NCBI GenBank assembly: GCA_034509735.1
Contig: JACGWO010000013.1
Location: 9,940,136-10,004,135, forward strand
Direction of reading: 5' to 3'
DNA: 64,000 nt
Origin: Sesamum alatum
Lineage: Eukaryota; Streptophyta; Magnoliopsida; Lamiales; Pedaliaceae
Both the position numbers and the translations under genes were made by a program. Within the stretch, counting starts at the first letter, position 1. Each line of letters begins with the position of its first letter. The notes under the pieces were generated by a model. The model ran no database searches and was not told the DNA's origin. It saw only the letters and a program-made list of their open reading frames with translations. This document shows positions 57,389 through 64,000 of the stretch, in pieces.

Positions 57389-58847
57389 TTTTCCGTTTCT
57401 CTCCCGTTTTTGGCTCGTTTTTTCAAAACTGTTTTTACTGAATTATTTTTTATGATATTTTCTGCATTATTCTGAACCCGTTGACTTAGAATATTTATTT
57501 TTTGAGATTAGGGATTTCCTAAAATAAATATTGCTTGGTTGATGAGGAAAGGGTTTCCTAACAAGATTTAATTTTTGCAATGGTTGCACCAATGATCAAA
57601 ATTCATATGTGAAATTTTGCAATAATTTCTGCGTTTTATGATGTTGGACATCATGGTTATTTTTATGGTTTGAGCATGAGTAGAGCTTAACATGTATTAA
57701 TATTGCACAATTGTTGGATTTTGGAATTCTTGAATAAATGGGCATATTCTTGAATTGTTGATTTTTTGTGTTTCAGAAAAATTTGATTTTTCTGTATAAT
57801 TCTTTGAATTTTTCTGAATTAATTAACTTAGGGCATTTTAGTTTTGGTTGAGATTTAAATTTCATAGAATTAATATTGCCTTGTTAATTATGGAAAAGGT
57901 TTTTCCAACAAAAATCGTTGTGCATAGGTTGCACTATTATCCAATGTTTGGTGTGGATATTTTACATGTAGTTTCTGCATTTATTTTATGGTATGGATTA
58001 TCATGGATGTTGGTATAGCATATTTTACGTGGGATATGTATTTGTGCTATTTGTGTTAATTGATTTGACAAAGGATGATCACAAAGCCCCTAGACCGCAT
58101 GTATGGTTTATTTACATTTATTTGTTGGGTTGTGGCCTGTGTGCCTCTTTATTTTCCTCTCTGTCTCTCTTCTAGTGCCTTGGAATAATAAGGCTTTCTC
58201 TCTCCCTCCTAATGTACTCCCCCCAAATGTTTAATTGGGGTTTCTTATTTTATGATGTAATGAGAGTAGAATTAGTTGTGAGGTTTTATTTTTCTTTTTG
58301 TAAATAAAAGCTGCAAGAGAAGACAAGCCCAAGGTGTTGAAGGCCGATGGAGGTTGCCATCAGATGGCCCACGGAGGATCAATGGAGAAGAAGCCCGGTG
58401 TAGGCCCACGATGGAGAGCCCAAGAAGATAAAGAGGACTTACAAGGCCCATTGCATGTAATGGGTTATTGAATCTTGTAATAGTGTAGGGCCTACCCTTA
58501 AATTGACCATAGATCCACTGCGGGCTCAGTGGGTCGCATAGGTTTGGGCTTGTGATCATCCTACAGGGGCGTGCTAGGCTTTATTTTGCATGCGATGCGT
58601 ATTAATTGCTTATGATTATTCTATATGCTTTATGTATGGTTACATTCACGCTTAGAATATTTCTGCCATAACGCACGCAATGCAATACTTAATATATGTG
58701 ATGAGGTCTCGTTCTATCAAAACTCTCACTTGGTTGAACCAAGTTAAATATAGACCCTTAATAAATGGACTAGGACTCTGGGAGTCTGTCCAAGCCTTCC
58801 ATCCATGGCAAAAGTGAGGAAGATCTTTTAGGTCGATAGCGTGGTCT

Positions 58848-58938
58848 CACGAGTCGTGGTACGACTATCGTGCTTAAAAGAAGCTGCACTTTGTCATGAA
58901 CGATGAGTAGACTGCTGTTACCTGTCTCACGAGTCGTG
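58848..58938 (+). repeat. Paired CACGAGTCGTG palindromes, A4 leader
   Basis: Copies at 58848-58858 and 58928-58938, 80 bp apart, identical to the A1 arrangement. Confidence 0.65.
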
Positions 58939-59299
58939 GAGGTAGCAGTGAGTCTATGAATCGGTTGATTGGGTCGGGTCTAACGCCCGAATAACGTGAT
59001 TCGCTTGGAGTCCTCGGGATCACGTGAAAGGGTGAGGCAATTATCTTGAGAATCTCGTGGAACGAGAATGGTATGGAATACCTCCCACAGGTTCTTTTCC
59101 CATGCGAATCGTAAAAGCGGGGTATGGGGGAGATCGCTGTGGATCCCGAGCCCACTAGGAAAGGATTTCCCGAAAACAACGTTTGAGAGTGCCGTGTTTT
59201 CGTAGAAATAGTGGGAGAGGTTAAGGACTAAAGACCGAGACTTAACCAAAATATTACTTCATTCTGCTTATTATTTTCTGCTTTACATATATGTTGTGA

Positions 59300-60110
59300 A
59301 TGTCTAAGAATCCACCAAACACATCACTAAGAGGCTCATTAAAAAGGGAACCAATTACACGAATTGACTGCGAAATCTTAAGATGGTCTTAGATTTCCAG
59401 AACCTTAACTCACATAACCGGATGAGGATGTTCCTCAGCCCCTTGCCGGAGGGGTCGACAACTAAGGTAACGCTTGGCGTTCAAAAGTTGAAGGATGACC
59501 ACCGGCAAGTAGGATATAATGATGTTGGCTCAAACTATGCTTCGCTTGCATCATGTCTATATGGTCTTGCACCAGCATGTGGGGTAAAATGCAACGAAGG
59601 CATGTTTGGAGCTAAGATGACGGAAAGGATGTCGGTACAAAGAACATGGAGTGATGATGCAATCCCTAGTGGAGAAGCTCAAAAGACCTCCACGTCAGTC
59701 TTAGAGACGTACATTGACATGATCCTTCAGTCTCTTCCTTCCTCCTACGAACCATTAATTATCAACATGAACGAGCTTAGAAAAGATCTTCATAGGTTGA
59801 TAATTATGTTGGCCTAGTACGAGGCAACGATTGCAAAATCTGCGCCGTCGGTACTAGTAGGAGAGGCTTCAACCTCCATAGCGAAAGGCAAGGGTGCCAG
59901 ACGCCAAAAGAGGAAGAAGGGTAAGGTGACATCAACTATTAAGCACTTCAAGTGCTGTTCCTTTACAACACAAGGTGGAGGTAAAGGAAAGAGCAAAAGG
60001 TTCAGCAGTCAAGTTCATAGTTTCTAAGAACGTAAGCATTTACTGTCGTAAAGAGGGCCATTGGAAAGGGGAGTATTCTAAACCCCTCTCCAATGTAGGT
60101 AAAATTTGAT
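59300..60110 (+). pseudogene. Decayed copia gag, A4
   Basis: The ATG at 59300 reads MSKNPPNTSLRGS, retaining the ancestral MSKNP. A UBN2-like stretch (ILQSLPSSYEPLIINMNELRKDLHRLIIMLA) is open up to a TAG at the same place as in A1 and A2. The zinc knuckle again reads SIYC...EY, lacking two Cys. The shared lesions show that the source element was already defective in gag. Confidence 0.82.
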
Positions 60111-62400
60111 ATTGAGTATTGACATGATCACTTTTTGGTATTTGATACCATTCCTATCACTAATCTGCGGGTGGTTTGCAGAAAGTGAATAAAGACTTAA
60201 AAGCCAAGAACAGTTCTAGGATTCAACAATGGCAAGGTCCATTGATGAAAAGGACTAGAGACTTGTTAGGCCCATAATCGTGATCATGTTAGGATAATAT
60301 AGGAATTACGTAACCTAGCTTGATCAAAAGTATGTCTCTTTGTTGGACAAAGGTTTTATTACATATATATTTGATCAAACAAAATTATTGAATATTGATT
60401 CATGTTTGCTAGTACGTAAATTCCTAAAATACCATCCCATAAAAGGTTTATGGATACTCAAAATTCAAATTATTTAAATGGATTAATCAAGACCAACTTA
60501 CAGATTTGGCATCTATAACAGCTAGGACGTTTCTTCTTATTAAAAGATAAGTAAATTGGAAAGTTCGATGAATCTAGAAATAGATGATTCGAATCGACTA
60601 AATTTACAAGTCTTTTATGAAGAAGAAAGTCCGAAAGCTCTTTGTTGGACAAAGTAGGCTTGCCAAATAGTCTATTGGAAGGGAGCCAATAAGACAACTG
60701 TAGGTTACTAATACACAAGACCATAAGAGGGTTCAAAGTCTAAAGGTCCCATAGGAGGTTTGGGAATTAGACTTAAGGAGGTGAACCATAAATGGTTGCA
60801 AAATTAAACCTGTTTCGATAGGATCGAAAAGGCCGTGTATTTAGTGGGAGCTCTTGAGCATCCAAGTTGAGAATGGAATTCTCAATGAAACTTTTCCTGT
60901 AAAGGCCAAGTATGACGGTCTCTGATAAAGGGAACGATCGAATCTCGTTGGACGAAGATCGATCGAAGTTTCGCCCAATTACCTTAGCCCGTGTAGACGT
61001 AGACTCAAAATTGCCAACGTAAGGAACGTGGCACTTTGCCAAGAGTCACGCACAAGGAGCCATGGTTTGGCAAGCCTATGTCCCGACAAAGTCCTTGAGC
61101 TTGTAGAAGGATCCTACATACGTCAAGGGACTAGTGGGAGACAAATTAGACTCGGTGTCTAATTTGTACAAGTTTACGACAGAATAATACTAACGTTGCT
61201 TAGAATCGCATTTCTTAAATTGATCATATTCCAAGTCCCCTTAAGAACGAACCCGAATGTCGTAAGAGGTACGAGTGATAGGGATATGTTCGGTCAAATT
61301 TGGATAGTAATCGAAATGACCTGCGGAACGTGATGTTGGACATCGTAGTAGGATTTATGGAGAGGAGCCATAGAATCCACTAGGAAATTCAAACAAGGTT
61401 TGAAACACCGCATAACTGGAATATTCGTTTTGACGAGCTCATACGGAGCATGACTCGGTCTTAAACGACGTAGGTGATCAGTGGGAGTAGAAATGGTGTT
61501 CCATGTGTATTACGTGTGTAATGCCTTGATCCATGGATGAATTCAAGACATTAGGAATCACTAAAACACAACTGTAACTCACGAAAATTCTCCATGACAT
61601 TTTAAGGGTTCCCACATACATATCATGAATTGAGCTTTTCAAAGACTCAATCATGGTAGACTGATGAGAAAAACTCATATATGTAGAGGGACAAGTTGTT
61701 CGAGACTCAGTCATGGTAAGACTGATGAGAAAACTTAGATACTATGCATAAAGCATCAAGCCATTCAAGACTTAGTCACGGTGGACTAATGAGAAGGCTT
61801 GGATGTTGAGTATCCCCTACGTCTTAACCCTAGGCAAACATATGATATGTTTACTCGGTGCATAGGAACCGATGTTGAGAGTGCTTCTAGCATGCTCAAC
61901 ATAAATCGGTAATGCACTGAGGGGTTGAAGACAGCAATCAAGAACGATCCTTAGTACCTGAATAAGGACTAAAGATGTGTTCATGATGCACCGTCTGTTG
62001 AGAGTTTCTTTGGAAGGCTAAAGCGATACTAGCTTCCAGAGCATAAGTGAAAACCAGTTAGTCTCAAAGGTATGCACAGTCAGGCCCTATGACGAGTGCA
62101 TCGGATAGTGGTCACTGATGAAGACCGCGTCCATAGGATGGATGTGGCGCCTAGCACGACCAAGCCATGTGCGCCTATATGGCAGGCAACTTGGCTATGG
62201 GATTATTGGCACGAGATCTCATCACAAGATCCACGAAAATATTCTTAGACAACCACCATCTCCAGGAGGCAATGGTGGATAGAGGTAACACAGTTAGACC
62301 GTATTGCTTCGCAAGGAAATATAAGCGGACTCACAATACCTTAGTCGGTATCGTAGATTACTCATACTCAGAGGATTCTGAACAAAATGGGTAATTGACT
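60111..62400 (+). pseudogene. Heavily decayed copia pol, A4
   Basis: Same colinear scraps as A1/A2: protease-region D-T, FVGQSRLAK-like piece near 60645, VSDKGNDRISLDED near 60920, TYVKGLVGDKLDS near 61115, IRFDEL near 61425. The trio of small hairpins is at 61648-61788. PPT AAGTGGGAGAT at 62409-62419. No functional enzyme is encoded. Confidence 0.78.
61648..61788 (+). repeat. Three-unit hairpin repeat, A4
   Basis: Stem cores CAATC/GACTG (61648-61663, one mismatch introduced), CAGTC/GACTG (61708-61724) and TAGTC/GACTA (61773-61788). Same order and spacing as A1. Confidence 0.55.
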
Positions 62401-62419
62401 TATTGGTCAAGTGGGAGAT

Positions 62420-64000
62420 TGTTAGAATAGGTGACCAGAAAGTCAATGGTATTGGCTGTTCTGAGAACCATTCGTCAATCTGTGAACAAGTAATATTATG
62501 TTAATGAATGTAGTAAGGGTTCATAGGCATGAGTTTGTTTGTACTTACTGCTTGCATCGTTACGATGTCACAACAAACGCCCATAGACTGAAATAACGTT
62601 TCGGGAAACTGGAACTACGCTTGGAGGTATGTTCATGAAATCAATTTCGCTGAATCAGTCTGAAATACTCCAAGTCAAAGGAATCTCGAGACAGGGCATC
62701 GGGAATCCATTTGAGACTTGCACTAAGCATCTGCTGTCGTGTTTCATCGACGGGTGACGAGGATCGTCTAAGCAGTGTTAGTGGGTCGGCCTGCTGGGGA
62801 GCGGCCGACTAAGGTGACTCGCGGGAATCGTCATATAGAAGCTACTCGGGCTTGGTCGGTATGACTCGTATTCCCGGTTCCGATAGTACGGGATTAGTCC
62901 TCGGACTTGAGGATCACGGCAGTCCCCTACATACTAAGGTTGTATCTTGGATCTGGTGAAATTTGACCGATTATATTACATGGTCATCATAAGCCTCGTC
63001 CAGTGCAGTCGGAGTATGTAAGAACGGTGAATTCCAAGATAGGATCTGTCCCCTGTCAAAGGATATGACAGCAAGATCTCCTATGCGCTCGGAGATGGTT
63101 TAGACTCACAAAGTCTGTGGCCATAGCACTTGATGTAGTGGGAAAGGATTTCCTACGTCGAGTTAAACCTATCTCGAGCATTATGCATAGTTGCCTTGTC
63201 AACGATGGGAACCGACCCCTAGACTAAAGGCCGGGAGACAGGCGACAGTAGGACCGTACCCGTACGTATCGAGCGTCGGTAGGACCGCACCTGCGTATAA
63301 CTCGGAGCCTAAATGTTCACACCATAAATTCACCTAGTCTCTAGTGCCATGGACCGTTGCTAGATGGCCACCCATGGTAACGGACTACTTTGGTTATGAA
63401 ATAACAAGAAGTAGGTCCAAGTCTAGCTGAAAGGTGAACCTAAAGAGTCACACCCGCTACACCAAATGAAAGGGAATTAATTTAGAATTAATTCCGGGAG
63501 AAGGTTTAATTTAATGGAATTAAATTATACTTCTTGGAGATTCAAGCTTCGATGAATTATTTGGAATAATCGGGCTTGAGTTCATAAATTAGATTTATGA
63601 ATTTTACAAAGCATGGGCTTTCCTTTTAATTAGATTAAAAGAGTGAATTAATTAATTAGTGGGCTTGGTATTAAATAGGATTTAATATAAAGTCCATGGA
63701 CTATTTAATTTGGAATTAAATAAAGTCCATTCCATTAATTAATTAATGGGCTTAGTATATTAAATAGGATTTTAATATAAAGTCCATGGGACTATTTAAT
63801 TTAGAATTAAATAATCCCATTCTATGGAATTAATTAATGGGCTTGGTATTAAATAGGATTTAATATAAAGTCCATGGACTATTTGATTTGGAATTAAATA
63901 AAGTCCATTCCATTAATTAATTAATGGGCTTAGTATATTAAATAGAATTTTAATATAAAGTCCATGGGATCATTTAAATTTAGAATTAAATAAAGCCCAT
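62420..64000 (+). mobile_element. A4 3' LTR, cut by window end
   Basis: Begins TGTTAGAATAGGTGACCAG after the PPT and is visible to within the fourth tandem unit. One extra T in GTTTGTTTGTAC (near 62535) and about seven substitutions distinguish it from the 5' LTR. The conserved ~50-bp block is at about 63331-63381. Confidence 0.92.

Larger units (their letters stand above)
56913..59299 (+). other. A4 untranslated leader
   Basis: 2.39 kb, noncoding, colinear with A1 and A2, with the longest GC tract of the A copies. The region after the tract is AT-rich with no coding features. Confidence 0.8.
54584..64000 (+). mobile_element. A4: young full-length family A element (3' end beyond window)
   Basis: 5' LTR 54584-56912, interior 56913-62419, 3' LTR from 62420 to beyond the window end. 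The flank before the 5' LTR is GAGAG (54579-54583), which should recur after the 3' LTR if the element is intact. The LTRs differ by roughly 7 substitutions over 1.58 kb (about 0.5%, by eye). It is uninterrupted, and its gag-pol is as decayed as that of A1 and A2. Confidence 0.92.

Noticed and set aside
62167..62394. 75-codon frame MCAYMAGNLAMGLL in A4
   Set aside because: It lies in the RNase H remnant in a non-homologous frame; colinearity with the C and B pol shows it is decayed pol.

Overview
This window is repeat DNA from a flowering-plant nuclear genome. It is a nest of long-LTR Ty1/copia retrotransposons with no recognisable host gene. Supporting signs are the initiator-methionine tRNA primer-binding site (TGGTATCAGAGCC), copia-order domains (gag with a CCHC knuckle, DTG protease, HHCC/DDE integrase, YVDD reverse transcriptase, RNase H), 5-bp target-site duplications (TSDs) and AT-rich 2.0-2.3 kb LTRs. 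Host placement beyond angiosperm, probably a eudicot, is a guess.

Three related families occur, called A, B and C here. All LTRs begin TGTTAGAATAGGTGACC and end in TTTCA or CTTCA. All share a PBS, a 1.8-2.4 kb untranslated leader with a very GC-rich tract, and a gag starting MSKNP or a decayed form of it. Layout: A1 (+) runs from 1 (5' LTR cut by the window edge) through a decayed interior 632-5988 to an LTR starting at 5989. That LTR is split at 7288/31790 by C1 (-, 7289-31789, TSD TAAAT). C1 is itself interrupted by a solo B LTR (13138-15119, TSD AGATG), a solo C LTR (15930-18156, TSD GCCTT) and a full-length B1 element (+, 20481-30864, TSD CATTT). The split A LTR then leads straight into A2 (32746-38198), whose next LTR is split at the identical site by C2 (-, 39499-49347, TSD TAAAT). 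After that LTR comes a truncated A3 leader (50295-51219), a 340-bp foreign AT-rich piece (51220-51559), a truncated and chimeric C3 (51560-54296), a small CACTA-transposase-like remnant (54297-54583) and a young A4 element (54584 to beyond 64000).

The main architectural result is a tandem duplication. The unit 'A interior + A LTR carrying a C insertion' is present twice. C1 and C2 share the target site, TSD, 5'-versus-3' LTR diagnostic bases, a protease DTG-to-DTR change, a 7-nt integrase deletion and a reverse-transcriptase deletion of about 340 bp. The B1, solo-B and solo-C insertions are in copy 1 only, and copy 2 supplies the exact empty sites.

No element here encodes an intact polyprotein. 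Family A shares the same stop codon and the same two lost zinc-knuckle cysteines in independent insertions (A1/A2 versus A4), yet A4 has nearly identical LTRs. This fits a non-autonomous family mobilised in trans, possibly by B- or C-like relatives. Candidate cis elements are the GC-tract hairpins, the paired CACGA-N-TCGTG palindromes before gag, a conserved ~50-bp LTR block, and W-box clusters upstream of the TATA box in A and B LTRs. Parts of 20.5-35 kb carry many single-base homopolymer indels relative to other copies, so assembly error has to be kept in mind, also for the tandem duplication. All divergence counts were made by eye.
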